Shown here: positions 10,443-22,515 of the stretch, piece by piece
Numbering within the stretch: the stretch's first letter is position 1
Layout: each line of letters begins with the position of its first letter
Origin: Achatina immaculata
Taxonomy: Eukaryota > Mollusca > Gastropoda > Stylommatophora > Achatinidae
Direction: 5' to 3'
Assembly (NCBI GenBank): GCA_009760885.1
Contig: CM019701.1
Coordinates: 32,006,697-32,070,696, forward strand
Length of the DNA: 64,000 nucleotides
Translations under genes and position numbers: made by a program
Notes under the pieces: model-generated
Told to the model about the DNA's origin: nothing
Seen by the model: the letters and a program-made list of their open reading frames with translations, nothing else
Database searches by the model: none

Positions 10443-11075
10443 TTGAATAATTTGATGGCGACCACCAGCGACCGTTGATGTAATTTATTGTCCAAGATTC
10501 ATGTCGTAGAAAAACTTATGCATCAAATTTCGGTCGTTTTTTTTTCTGGACTTCATGGACAGTGAGCGTGCTACAAGGAGGATGGGGGCTGTAATGGCTG
10601 GTAGACTAGACCTGGTCGTGATATCATTTTACCTCCTTGTTCGCGCTCCGTGAAGATGGCTTAGTGGCACTTCAGCCTGATCATCGGGAGATTTGTTTTG
10701 CATGTTCTCCTGGAGGTGGATCTTGCTGAAAAGATGTTTTTTTTTACCAGCACTGGGAATGAAAGAGAGTCAGTGAGGCCACTCTGTCAGACTCATTGGT
10801 TATGTTTTATGAACTTAAAACACAGCATTTCCTGCAAATATGTTTTGTGAACTTAATACACACCATGTACTGCAAGTACACTTATGTTTGCAATTACAGA
10901 AGAGAAACCTTCTGTAAATTTTCACTTCGATCACTCACTGACATGGACCCCACATGTATCCATTCACTCAGTCATTCACCCTGAGCCTACTTACTCGTTC
11001 ACTCACTCACTCACTCACATATGCAAATTCTATAGAATACTTTTTATGTTTTGTGTGGTTGTAGTTCTCATGTTC

Positions 11076-11206
11076 CAGTCATTTGCATGTCCTTTGCGGA
11101 ATCTGTGCCTTCTCCCTAACAGCTCTCCTGTAGGCCTCTCGGTTGTAAACAAGATGCCCTGCTGTTGATGCGTCCATTTGCAGATAATCAACGATGTCTT
11201 GCATGT
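11076..11206 (-). mobile_element. LINE-C 3' terminal fragment
   Basis: On the minus strand it reads the QDIVDYLQMDAS, NREAYRRAV and FRKGHAND end of LINE-C with a small insertion. It is about 130 bp long and 5'-truncated. No TGAC expansion remains beyond AATGACTGG. Confidence 0.85.
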
Positions 11207-11690
11207 TCCATTCTTGTAGTATTCAATACTTCTACATCATTCAGAACGATCACTGCCGATAATCAAACTTTCCTTGAGATTGCATAAGTTCATTGTCAGA
11301 AGACTGGCATCTCAGACTGAGTTAATGTTACGTCAACGGAGAGGAATGACGAGGAAACTTGTAGAGGACACAAGGACGGCAAAACTATATTTTCTTTCTA
11401 GAACTGAAGACGGAAATGGAAGGGGGAAAAAAATCGACGAAGATGATCAACAATCCAAGAAGCCAAGGACAAGAAATGCTTGGGGAGAATCGATTGAAAG
11501 TTTCAGCTCCACGCATGACTGAGAGATCAGATGACTGATGATATGGATGATCATACAGTCACGTCGCCAGTATCATTAAGCCAGCGGCTTCGTGGAGAAT
11601 GAAGTGATCGATAAGCTACGATCAACAATAAATCTCTCATCACAAAGCTAGATCAATGGCAGTGTTGGTTGACAATGTGGCTATGGAGGT
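11207..11690. other. Unassigned spacer; possible LINE end
   Basis: An 82-residue plus-strand frame (11274-11522) is basic and ends TSSTHD-like, followed by GATGACTGATGATATGGATGATC, which resembles a LINE GAT tail. I cannot assign it to a family with confidence. Confidence 0.3.
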
Positions 11691-13600
11691 AGCTAGATAG
11701 GTACATATTTTACAAAATGGTCTGTAGGTACACAGAAGATGATGTGGCCGTTTGGTGGATAGGTGCACAGTTTACAAAGTGGCCATGTGGTGGGCATGTT
11801 GTGGGTAAGTAGGTAGGTACACAGACGGCAATGTGACCATGCAGTGGGTGGGTAGGTAGGTACATAGACAACAATGTGGCCATATGGTAGGTAGGTAGGT
11901 ACACAGACAACAATGTGACCATGCAGAGGTTGGGTAGGTAGGTACACAGACAACAATGTGACCATGCAGAGGTTGGGTAGGTAGGTACACAGACAACAAT
12001 GTGACCATGCAGAGTTAGGTAGGTAGGTACACAGACAACAATGTGACCATGCAGAGGTTAGGTAGGTAGGTACACAGACAACAATGTGGCCATATGGTGG
12101 GTAGGTAGGTACACAGACAACAAAGTGGCCATATGGTGGGTAGGTAGGTACACAGACAACAAAGTGGCCATATGGTGGGTAGGTAGGTACACAGACAACA
12201 ATGTGACCATGCAGAGGTTGGGTAGGTAGGTATATATTTAATAATATTGCCATGTGGATGAGTAGGTAGGTACACAGATAACTATGTGGCCATATAGTGG
12301 GTAGGTAGGTACACAGACAACAATGTGACCATGCAGAGGTTGGGTAGGTAGGTACACAGACAACAAAGTGGCCATATGGTGGGTAGGTAGGTACACAGAC
12401 AACAAAGTGGCCATATAGTGGGTAGGTAGGTACACAGACAACAATGTGACCATGCAGAGGTTAGGTAGGTAGGTACACAGACAACAAAGTGGCCATATAG
12501 TGGGTAGGTAGGTACACAGACAACAATGTGACCATGCAGAGGTTAGGTAGGTAGGTACACAGACAACAATGTGACCATGCAGAGGTTGGGTAGGTAGGTA
12601 CACAGACAACAATGTGGCCGAGTGGTGGGTAGGTAGGTACACAGACAACAATGTGACCATGCAGAGGTTGGGTAGGTAGGTATATATTTAATAATATTGC
12701 CATGTGGATGAGTAGGTAGGTACACAGATAACTATGTGGCCGAGTGGTGGGTAGGTAGGTACACAGGCGACAATTTGGGCGTTTTGTGGGTAGATAGGTA
12801 GGTACACAGTTGATGTATGGGTAGGTAGGTAGGTACACAGCTGACAGTGTGGCCATGTGGGTAGGTAGGTACACATTTTAAAATGTGGCCATGTGGGTGA
12901 GTAGGTAGGTAAACAGTTTACAATGTGGCCTTGTGGGTAGATAAGTAGGTATACAATTGACAGTGTGGCCATGTGGGTAGGTAGACAGGTACACAGTTGA
13001 CATTGTGGCTATCTAGATAGGTAAGTAAGCATACATTTTTCAGTGTGGCCAAGTGGGTAGGTAGGTAGGTATACAGTTAACAATGTGGCCATGTGGATGA
13101 GTAGGTAGGTACACAGATATCTATGTGGCCGAGTGGTGGGTAGGTAGGTACACAGGCGACAATTTGGGCGTTTTGTGGGTAGATAGGTAGGTACACAGTT
13201 GATGTATGGGTAGGTAGGTAGGTACACAGCTGACAGTGTGGCCATGTGGGTAGGTAGGTACACATTTTAAAATGTGGCCATGTAGGTGAGTAGGTAGGTA
13301 CACAGTTTACAATGTGGCCTTGTGGGTAGATAAGTAGGTGTACAAATGAGTGTGGCCATGTGGGTAGGTAGACAGGTACACAGTTGACATTGTGGCTATC
13401 TCGGTAGGTAAGTAAGCATACATTTTTCAGTGTGGCCAAGTGGCTAGGTATGTAGGTATACATTTTTCAGTGTGGCCAAGTGGGTAGGTAGGTAGGTATA
13501 CAGTTAACAATGTGGCCATGTGGTTAGTTAGACAGGTCCACAATTAACAATCTGGCCATGTGGGTAGGTAGGTAGCTAAACATTTTTCAGTGTGGCGCGT
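11690..13600. repeat. Large minisatellite (GGTAGGTAGGTACACAG...), about 40-44 bp unit, about 45 copies
   Basis: Units consist of a (GGTA)n core, ACACAGACAACAATGTG and a variable GCCATATGGTGGG or ACCATGCAGAGGTTG end. Left-hand units (11.8-12.7 kb) are homogeneous; right-hand units are diverged. All minus-strand open frames (repeated VYLPT and CTYLPT peptides) are artefacts of the array. Confidence 0.97.
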
Positions 13601-13689
13601 TTATGGTTATAGAAAGACAAAAACTGGACAGAGGATCTGCAAGATATGCTCACAAAAAAGAAAGGGACAACAGATATCCTGTGATACTC

Positions 13690-14232
13690 GGTATCACAGA
13701 TAGAACATATGGTACACAGATATAAAGACAGTCATACAGAAAAAATAGACACTCGTAGATAAAATAGTATAGAAAATAGAAATAGAAACAATTATACTGA
13801 AAATAGACATGCATGGAGACAATAATACAGAAAATAGACAGACATAGAGACAATCATACAAAAAAGACAGATATAGAGATAGAATCAATAGTGCAGAAAA
13901 TTGACAAATATAGAGACAATAATACTGAGAATAAATAGCTGTAGATACAGTCACACAGAAAATAGGCAGGCAGAGAGGCAATAATACAGACAATAGACAG
14001 AAGTAGAGTCAATCATACAGAAAAAAATATATAAAAAATAATACAGAAAAAAGAAAGAAAGATAATAACTCAGAAAATAGGCAAACGCAGAGACAATAAT
14101 ACAGAAACAGACAGATATAGAGACATTTATGCAGAAAATAGAAATACAGAGAAAACAGACAATAATACAGGAATAAGCCGGATTTAGAGATACCAATACG
14201 TGTGAGACAAATATAGAGATAGCCTTTAGGAA
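13690..14232. repeat. Degenerate minisatellite, about 30 bp unit
   Basis: Units approximate CAGAAAATAGACAGATATAG followed by AGACAATAATA. Many indels; roughly 18 copies. The minus-strand open frames through it are repeat-derived. Confidence 0.85.
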
Positions 14233-14484
14233 AATAGGCACAGAAAAAAAGGGGATACATATGGTTTAATCTTGTATCTGTTCCGTACAGAACAGATGTA
14301 TGTCTGTGAGTAAATACGGGAGACAAAATTAGCATGAGAAATCTCTACTTAACCAAAAGACATCAAACGTGATGTCTGTGCACAGACTTTCACGAGATAA
14401 CAAGAGCAACGAAAGATAAAGTCAGAGAGAAAACGGGAAGAAATGCTACGAGTTGTGTAAAAAAAAAACGTAATTAGTAACAAA

Positions 14485-14740
14485 GGTAAAGGTAATTCTC
14501 TCGTGCCTGTTAGAGGCACATAGGGATATGGTGTTAGTGCCCATATTTTCCTCTACCGCTCAGCACATTAGAGGGTGATATGGTCAGTATCACGCCTGGC
14601 TGCCTTTCTTCCCCAACTCCTGAAGAAGTCTGGTACCCATTTCTACAGCTGGGTGACTGGGGGCGCCTCCGGCCGGATTCGAACCCCCGACCTTCGCCAT
14701 GAGAGACCAGTGCACTAACCACTTCGCCACTCAGACGCCC
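14485..14740 (-). mobile_element. SINE-1, full length, with 12-bp TSD
   Basis: A tRNA-derived SINE. Its minus-strand head has an A box TGGCGAAGTGG and a B box GGTTCGAATCC, an internal pol III promoter. The body carries the CCAGGCGTGATACTGACCA core, and the 3' end is an ACCTTT repeat. The 12-bp ATTAGTAACAAA at 14473-14484 and 14741-14752 is a perfect target duplication. It encodes no protein and would need LINE machinery in trans. Confidence 0.95.
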
Positions 14741-14889
14741 ATTAGTAACAAAAGCAAATGTCAAATGTTGGACCTACTGTAAGCTTGTCTACATTGCAGC
14801 CTCGATGATAACTAAATTATAGTTTGTTTATAACAACCAAAACACCGTAGGGTTATTAGGCAAAGACGGTGTAACGAAGAAAGACAGAA

Positions 14890-16080
14890 AGATCGCTGCA
14901 GACGGGAGCGAATGAGAGCCAGAACGACACTTTGACGGAGTCAGACAGAAAAGAATGAGGGTTATAACGACACTTATACAGAGTCAGACAGAAAAGAATG
15001 AGAGTTAGAACGACACTTATACAGAGTCAGACAGAAAAGAATGAGAGTTAGAACGACACTTTGATGGAGTCAGACAGAAAAGAATGAGAGTTAGAACGAC
15101 ACTTATACAGAGTCAGACAGAAAATAATGAGAGTCAGAACGACATTTTGACGGAGTCAGACAGAAAAGAATGAGAGCCACAACGACACTTTGACGGGGTC
15201 AGACAGAAAATAATGAGAGTCAGAACTACACTTTGACGGAGTCAGACAGAAAAGAATGAGAGTCAGAACGACACTTTGACGGAGTCAGACAGAAAAGAAT
15301 GAGAGTTAGAACGACACTTTGACGGAGTCAGACAGAAAAGAATGAGAGTTAGAACGACACTTATACAGAGTCAGACAGAAAAGAATGAGAGCCACAACGA
15401 CACTTTGACGGAGTCAGACAGAAAAGAATGAGAGCCAGAACGACGCTTTGACGGAGTCAGACAGAAAAGAATGAGAGCCAGAACGACACTTATACAGAGT
15501 CAGACAGAAAAGAATGAGAGTTAGAACGACACTTCTACAGAGTCAGACAGAAAAGAATGAGAGTTAGAACGACACTTATACAGAGTCAGACAGAAAAGAA
15601 TGAGAGCCACAACGACACTTCTACAGAGTCAGACAGAAAAGAATGAGAACCAGAACGACACTTATACAGAGTCAGACAGAAAAGAATGAGAGCCAGAACG
15701 ACACTTATACAGAGTCAGACAGAAAAGAATGAGAGCCAGAACGACACTTATACAGAGTCAGACAGAAAAGAATGAGAGCCAGAACGACACTTATACAGAG
15801 TCAGACAGAAAAGAATGAGAGCCAGAACGACACTTATACAGAGTCAGACAGAAAAAAATGAGAGTTACAACGACACTTTGACGGAGTCAGACAGAAAAGA
15901 ATGAGAGTCAGAACGACACTTTGACGGAGTCAGACAGAAAAAATTAGAGTTAGAACGACATTTTGACGGAGTCAGACAGAAAAGAATGAGAGTTAGAACG
16001 ACACTTTGACGGAGTCAGATGGAAAAGAATGAGAGCCAGAACGACACTTATACAGACAGACTGCCATAAAGGAATGAGAG
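14890..16080. repeat. Large minisatellite, 43 bp unit, about 27 copies
   Basis: Units begin TCAGACAGAAAAGAATGAGA at exact 43-bp spacing (for example 14941 and 14984) and differ mainly at two cassettes: TTATACAGAG versus TTGACGGAG, and GAGTTAG versus GAGCCAG. Variant types are interspersed in runs, a pattern expected from repeated local duplication. Confidence 0.97.
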
Positions 16081-16262
16081 TCAGAAAGACACATAGACTG
16101 AATAGGACAGAAAAGAATGAGAATCAGAGCAACACGTAAACAAACAGACTGAGAAAGACAGAAAAGAATGAGTGTCAGAAAGACACTTAGACTGAGAAAA
16201 ACAGAAAAGAACGAGAGTCAGAAAGACACTTAGAGTCAGACAGAAAAGAACGAGAGTCTCAG
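16081..16262. repeat. Diverged continuation of the 43-bp array
   Basis: Copies with ACAGAAAAGAATGAGAGTCA words continue at shortened and irregular spacing before the 45-bp KASTEKK array interrupts them. Confidence 0.8.
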
Positions 16263-16267
16263 AAAAC

Positions 16268-16465
16268 TAGCACTAAGAAAAATGTTTAGACTGCGGCAAC
16301 TCTGTGAAAGCAAGCACTGAAAAGAAAAGTTTAGACTGCGGCAACTCTCAGAAAGCAAGCACTGAAAAGAAAAGTTTAGACTGTGGTAACTCTGAGAAAG
16401 CAAGCACTGAAAAGAAAAGTTTAGACTGTGGTAACTCTGAGAAAGCAAGCACTGAAAAGAAAAGA
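16268..16465. repeat. Minisatellite, 45 bp unit, about 4 copies
   Basis: Units of GAAAGCAAGCACTGAAAAG followed by AAAAGTTTAGACTG, nearly identical to each other. They translate in frame to a 15-residue KASTEKKSLDCGNSE peptide, but there is no extended gene context. The array lies inside the older ACAGAAAAGAATGAGAG family. Confidence 0.93.
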
Positions 16466-16655
16466 CAGAAAGGAATGAGAGTCTGAACGACACTTAGACA
16501 GACAGACTTAGACAGAAAAGAATGAAAGTCAGAACGACACTTACACAGACAGACAGACAGACAGAAAGGAATGAGAGTCAGAACGACACTTACACAGACA
16601 GACAGACAGACAGAGTCAGACAGAAAGGAATGAGAGTCAGAACGACACTTGGGGA
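16466..16655. repeat. Distal copies of the ACAGAAAGGAATGAGAGTCAG repeat with (ACAG)n
   Basis: Three longer units combine the 43-bp family words with short ACAG microsatellite runs. Confidence 0.8.
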
Positions 16656-17335
16656 AAAAAAACTGAACGAGACGGATAAATATAGATAATAACTGGTCAA
16701 ATAAGATAGCAAGCCTGACAAGATAAGAATGGCCTGGAAGATACCAGCTCATGAGAAGAAATGATGATTGAAGGGATAAGAACTCAGACGAGAGATCAGC
16801 TCCTGGTTAATGACAGAGCGAGAGAGCGGTCATGTGACTTCTACTGACCGGTGTCTATGGTGGATGTGATGTATGGTTGCGTGAACGTAATGAAGGTTCT
16901 CAGAGATTCCTTCTTCATTTTCCCCTTCACTGACAGTTTGTCCCGTCCCCCCGTCCCCCCACCTCAAGGATCGATTGCGCTGTCGTGCAGAATGTACTTA
17001 TGTTTAATGTTGGTGGGTGATAATGCAGGACTGTTGATGTCTGCAGGCGTTTGTCTCAGATTCCTATGCTCAAGTTAGAATAAAATTAACGAAACTGGGT
17101 GAGCTATTGTTGTCTTCTGTGGACAGATCTTCAGTTACTTGCTCGTATCGTCATAACATTACGATAGATATTGGTATTGTGTTCTTCGCCTGGATTATGT
17201 GGGCTTTCTGATGTTCTCTGCCTCTGGAACATGATGAGATATGCGCATCAGGTGTAAACAAACCCATGAATATGTGAAGCTTTATCAGTTTTCTCAGTCT
17301 ACTTAATATTCTGAAACTTCAGTTTATTTCACTAC
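16656..17335. other. No recognisable feature
   Basis: Unique sequence. The 75-residue plus-strand frame at 16851-17078 has no domain I recognise. Confidence 0.5.
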
Positions 17336-17337
17336 AG

Positions 17338-17550
17338 TCATGAGAATTTAGAGAAGACCGTCTTGGAACGGTACATAATGAAAGTAAGAAAGAAAGGAAG
17401 ACCAAGGCAGAAGATGGCTACACGACATCGTTGATAATCTGCAAATGGATGCCTCAGCAGCGGGGCATCTTGCTTACAACCTAGAAGCCTACAAGAGAGC
17501 TGTTAGAGTGGCAAAGTTCGGCAAAGGGGCACGCAAATGACTGACTGACT
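17338..17550 (+). mobile_element. LINE-C 3' end fragment
   Basis: It encodes, with frame breaks, HENLEKTVLE, the KKGRPRQKMAT segment, MDASAAGHLAYN and the HAND end, followed by two TGAC units. It is 5'-truncated to about 210 bp. Confidence 0.87.
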
Positions 17551-18224
17551 ACCTACTGAAAACCTTTCTTTTGTAACTTTGAATGGAATGGTCAGTAAAG
17601 AAACATGATCTGTTCTTCTTTCTTTCAGTTCCGAGTATAACTTAAGTTGCGCTGGAGGTGGACAAAAGAGAATGCAATCTATCCGGATAATTTCAACGGC
17701 CGATAAGAAAACATGCGAAAAAAAGAAGTCAAATAGACAGACAGTCGGGGCTTTAAGAAAACGATATAATATTTGACTAAGTTAGTTCGTTGGAAGGAAA
17801 AGATAACGTACCGTGATAAATCATTCTCCTAGTCAAATAATATTCACCAAAGTGTCGAATAGAAGCGTATATGGGTGCTGTAGTGGACCAGCCTCTCCTG
17901 TGCAGGCAACGTCATGTACTTAAGCTGACAGAAGACCATCAGGAAGTTACAGTGTGTGTGAGAGAATCTCTTAGAAAATGTAAGAGAAAAAATACAGAGA
18001 GAGAGAGAGAGAGAGAAAGGTAGAGAGATATGAATAAGTCTAAACGGACGGACCAAGTGATACAATAAAAAGGAATGGTACAAAATTATCCAGGCATGAA
18101 GCTAATGGCTGACGTAATGAATGAATGGTTTTGCAAAAGTTCATTCCGTGTCAATATTCTCTTTCTTTCATAGGTTTATCATTGGTGGAGAACTGTATTT
18201 TTCAAATAGCTGTTTAGAGTCACC
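17551..18224. other. No recognisable feature
   Basis: Unique sequence with a short GA run at 17997-18016. Confidence 0.5.
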
Positions 18225-18227
18225 TTC

Positions 18228-18680
18228 TTCCAGTGGAAGTCTCTAGTCGCCTTCTTTCAAAGGCTGTCTCTAGTCATATTCTTCAAATGACTGTCTCAGT
18301 TCACCTTCTTCTAACGGCTGTCTCTAGTCACCTTCTTCCAATGACTGTATCCAGTCACTTTCTTCTAATGGCCATCTCTAATCATCTTCTTCCAATGACT
18401 GTGTCTAGTCATTTCTTCTAACGGCTGTCCCTAATCATCATATTTCAGTGACTGTTTCAAGTCACCTTCTTCCAATGGCTGTCTCAAGTCACCTTCTTTC
18501 AATGGCTGTCTCAAGTCACCCTCCGTTAATGGCTGTCTCTAATCAACTTCTTCAAATGGTTGTCTCCTGTCACCTTCTGCAAATGGCTGTCTCTAGTCAC
18601 CTTCCAATGGCTGTATCTAGTCACTTTCTTCCAATGACTGTCTCTATTTACCTCCTTTCATTGGTTCTCTAGTCATCCTC
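18228..18680. repeat. Minisatellite, about 27 bp unit, about 17 copies
   Basis: Units TCTCTAGTCACCTTCTTCCAATGGCTG with substitutions. The plus-strand frames (repeating AVSSHLLPMTVSS) arise because 27 is a multiple of three. Confidence 0.93.
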
Positions 18681-19020
18681 TACCAATAGCTGTCTCTAAC
18701 CACCCTCTACAATAACTGACTCTAGTCACCCTCTACAATAACTGTCTCTACCCACATTGTGCAATAACTGTCTCTAGTCATCCTCTACAATAACTGTCTC
18801 TAGTTACCCTCTACAATAACTGTCTCTAGTCACCCTCTACAATAACTGACTCTAGTCACCCTCTACAATAACTGTCTCTAGCCACCCTGTGCAATAACTG
18901 TCTCTAGTCACCCTCTACAATAACTGTCTCTAGTCACCCTCTACAATAACTGTCTCTAGTTACCCTCCGCCAGTAACCGTCTTTAGTCGCCTTCTTCTAA
19001 TGGCTGTCTCTAGTCACACT
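18681..19020. repeat. Related minisatellite, about 26 bp unit, about 12 copies
   Basis: Units TCTCTAGTCACCCTCTACAATAACTG follow directly from the 27-bp array. They keep the TCTCTAGTCACC head while the second half has been replaced and one base lost. Copies are much more uniform than in the left array. Confidence 0.93.
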
Positions 19021-19335
19021 TTGGTAAGACACTTTCTGATAACAGTGGCTGGATGTTTCTTCTGGCTGTCCATCCAAGTCAGAAAGCCATGCCTCACATT
19101 GCTTTTCTAGCACCTCGTATTTGACGTTCTCATGAAGCATTTCCTGGCTTTAAGCAGCTTTCAAACATTAACGTTCTTGAGCAGGGGTTAACACCCTAGT
19201 TTTGCACTAAAAGACGCAGCTGGGGTCCATAAAGAAATGTAACGATTAAAAACAAACCGTCTAATGGCAAAATAAAGTTTACATGAAAAATGGTTTTCCC
19301 ATGTCATCAAAAACTGTAGAGGTAAATCTTACTTG
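19021..19335. other. No recognisable feature
   Basis: Unique sequence between a minisatellite and SINE-1. Confidence 0.5.
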
Positions 19336-19336
19336 A

Positions 19337-19560
19337 AGGTCGCGGGGGGGGGGGGGGGGGTTCGAATCCGGCCGGACACACTCCAGTCACCCAGCAGCTG
19401 TAGAAATGGATACGCGACTTCTTCTGGAGTTGGGGAAGGAAAGGCGGCCAGGTGTGATAATCACCATATCACCCTCTAGTGTGCTGATAGGCCAAGGAAA
19501 ATATGAGCACTAACATCATATCCCTATGTGCCTCTAAGGCATGATAGGATTACCTTTACC
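19337..19560 (+). mobile_element. SINE-1, 5'-truncated, with poly-G inside the head
   Basis: The B box GGTTCGAATCC and body (CGACTTCTTCTGGAGTTGGG, then the CCAGGTGTGATAATCACCAT core) match the copies at 14.6 and 62.6 kb. The A box half is missing and the GGGGG before the B box has expanded to an 18-base G tract (about 19344-19361). It ends in ACCTTTACCTT. Confidence 0.92.
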
Positions 19561-19561
19561 T

Positions 19562-21405
19562 TAATTTTTAGTTGGTCACTAGACAATGAGTGCAACGTTT
19601 CAACTTCCGTCTTCTTCTAGGCTAAAACTATTAGCAGGGCCTAGCAAGAAAAGAATATTACTGAATATTTGTTAGAGAGGACGAAAATGGCACAATAAAT
19701 AAATAAAAAAACAAGGGGGGGGAGAGCGAATGTTGGAGCTAGCCTCAAGGGAGGGAAAAGTGGTACCAGTGTTAACGTTCTGGGAAGGAAGAGAAATGAC
19801 ACCGCTAGCTACGGAGTTAGTGCTGACGGCGACACTAGTCCCCCAGTTTCTGGTCAACTACCGACTAAGGAGCACGGTACTTATGGTTTGGCCACGTACA
19901 ATGACGCTTGTTCACAACTCTTATCTTTACCTTTATCTTTTCTTTTTTCCGTTGGAGCGCTTCCTTGTTTAAAATGTGCATAGACACAAAATAAAAGAGA
20001 AAAACAAACAAAATAGAAAAACAAAAGAATCAAAGAAGGAGAGGCGAAGAGGAATGTAAACCACAAAAATTAAAAGAAAAAACTAACAGAAATTTTCAAG
20101 AACGACATACGCACACGAAGAGCCAAGAAACAGAGACAAGAAGAACAATGAAGAATGTTGACAAAGAATATGAAAAGGAGACAAGGTGGAATAGATATTT
20201 GCCATAAAAATTCAGAGATAGAAATTACATGAAGAAACTAAATATCCGTATAACGGGAAAAGATTTTAAAGTGTTAAAAAAATTAATATAAATTATTACT
20301 CATTTCAGAAATCACCATTTTTCTTACTTGGTTTGATGAAATTACCTTTGTCAGTTGTTAGTCATGAAATAACTATATAATATTGTATGTAATGGAATAT
20401 TGCTACCCTTCGTCCAGTTTTGACATTAAAACCGTATTTATTCAGCGCAACATTCAATAAACTGCTTCAAAGATGAGCAAAATTTTGTTCATTTAAAAGA
20501 AAAAGCCACTTACAGGTCACAGACAGTCTTCTTCCTTCTATCTGTACTCTGATTTTAAAAAAAAAAAACAAAACCAAGAAATCACGAAATTTTCACAGAA
20601 AAGTCTGATTTTCACAGAATTCAGAATATCACAACAGCCGACATAAACTTCCCTTGATCTGTCCTGATCGCTGCTGGTACGTCTGCTCCTGTCGAAAGAG
20701 AGCGGGGAAACTGAGAAGAAACCCCTCAAACGCCACAAATAAGTCGGCCGGTCGTTCCCGGCAGCGCCTGCTCTTTTCCCGCGTCGGCCACCACCACCGA
20801 CTCCTAGTTACCCCCGTGTGGTCACGACCACTCGCGCTGTGCTAATCATCAGATCTTTGTAGCCAGTCTGTCAGGGGACCATGCTACCTCGCCAAAAGGA
20901 TGCCACGTTTAAATGGAGATCTAATGAGGTGATATTGAGAAAACAATGCCTCGTGTTTTTTTTTCTCTGTCTTGATTAAAACTGGAGGCGAGAGTTGAGT
21001 GTTGGCTACACCGCCAGAGATGATTACGGGGATGTGTCATCAACGTGATTTAGATTTGATGTATTATGGATCTAGCTGGGCACGCGTCACTTGCTTTGAT
21101 AAATGCACCTTGTGTGATTCAATCGTTTGTTTGAAAGGGAAAAACAGGCGCACCGTGTATGTGAGAGCATGCATGTGTGGAGAGGTTGAAGTAAACAGCC
21201 TTTGATGTTTATGTTAAGTGAAGTGCAGCGAAATCAAATTTAAATCAATATGCGAGTAAAATATGTCATTTAACACACGCTGGGACATATAAACAGGAAG
21301 CCGCTGTAACTGTATCACTGCGACATCTTTCTGCCAGGATTCGTGCAGCAGACCAGTGTTTTTAGAAAACTGTGAAGATGTCAGACAACATTTGTAACCT
21401 TTGCA
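19562..21405. other. Longest stretch here without a recognised element
   Basis: No repeat, RNA gene or coding domain recognised. 20640-20850 is more GC-rich and holds a basic 63-residue plus-strand frame without a motif. An exon or regulatory region of a host gene could lie here, but nothing in the sequence proves it. Confidence 0.4.
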
Positions 21406-21407
21406 GC

Positions 21408-22515
21408 GGCGAATGTTTTGGTAATCTTGGATATCTGTGGCGAATGTTCTGGTAATCTTGGATGTCTGTGGCGAATGTTTTTGGTAGTGACGAACGTTTT
21501 TTTTAATCCTGTATATCTGTGGCGAACGTTTTCGTAATCTTGGATATCTGTGGCAAACGTTTTTTGGTAATCTTGGATATCTATGGCGAACGTTTTTGGT
21601 AATCTTGGATATCTGTGGCGGACGTTTTTGGTAATCTTGGATATCTATGGCGAACGTTTTTGATAATCTTGGATATCTATGGCGAACGTTTTTGGTAATC
21701 TTGTATATCTGTGGCGAACGTTTTTGGTAATCTGGGATATTTGTGGCGAACGTTTTTTGGTAATCTTGGATATCTATGGCGAACGTTTTTGGTAATCTGG
21801 GATATCTATGGCGAACGTTTTTGGTAATCTTGGATATCTATGGCGAAAGTTTTTGGTAATCTGGGATATCTGTGACGAACGTTTTTTTTTTTTTGGTAAT
21901 CTTGGGATATCTATGGCGAAAGTTTTTGGTAATCTGAGATATCTGTGGCGAACGTTTTTTTTGGTAATCTTGGATCTATGGCGAAAGTTTTTGGTAATCT
22001 GGATATCTGTGACGAACGTTTTTTTTTGTGTAATCTTGGATATCTATGGCGAAAGTTTTTGGTAATCTGAGATATCTGTGACGAACGTTTTTTTTGGTAA
22101 TCTTGGATATCTATGGCGAAAGTTTTTGGTAATCTGGGATATCTGTGACGAACGTTTTTTTTTTTGTAATCTTGGATATCTATGGCGAAAGTTTTTGGTA
22201 ATCTGAGATATCTGTGACGAACGTTTTTTTGGTAATCTTGGATATCTATGGCGAAAGTTTTTGGTAATCTGGGATATCTGTGACGAACGTTTTTTTGGTA
22301 ATCTTTGATATCTATGGCGAAAGTTTTTGGTAATCTGAGATATCTGTGACGAACGTTTTTTTGGTAATCTTGGATATCTATGGCGAAAGTTTTTGGTAAT
22401 CTGGGATATCTGTGACGAACGTTTTTTTGGTAATCTTTGATATCTATGGCGAAAGTTTTTGGTAATCTGAGATATCTGTGACGAACGTTTTTTTGGTAAT
22501 CTTGGATATCTGTCA
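21408..22515. repeat. Minisatellite, about 33 bp unit with 66- and 132-bp higher-order structure
   Basis: Monomers GGCGAACGTTTTTGGTAATC plus TTGGATATCTGT. From about 21.84 kb onward they alternate as dimers (GGCGAAAG versus GACGAACG). From about 22.2 kb dimers alternate again (GAGATATC with CTTGGA; GGGATATC with CTTTGA), so CTTTGATATC recurs exactly 132 bp apart (22303 and 22435). The 204-residue minus-strand frame is a translation of the dimer. Confidence 0.96.

Noticed and set aside
11693..12253. 186-residue minus-strand frame
   Set aside because: A by-product of the GGTAGGTACACAG array.
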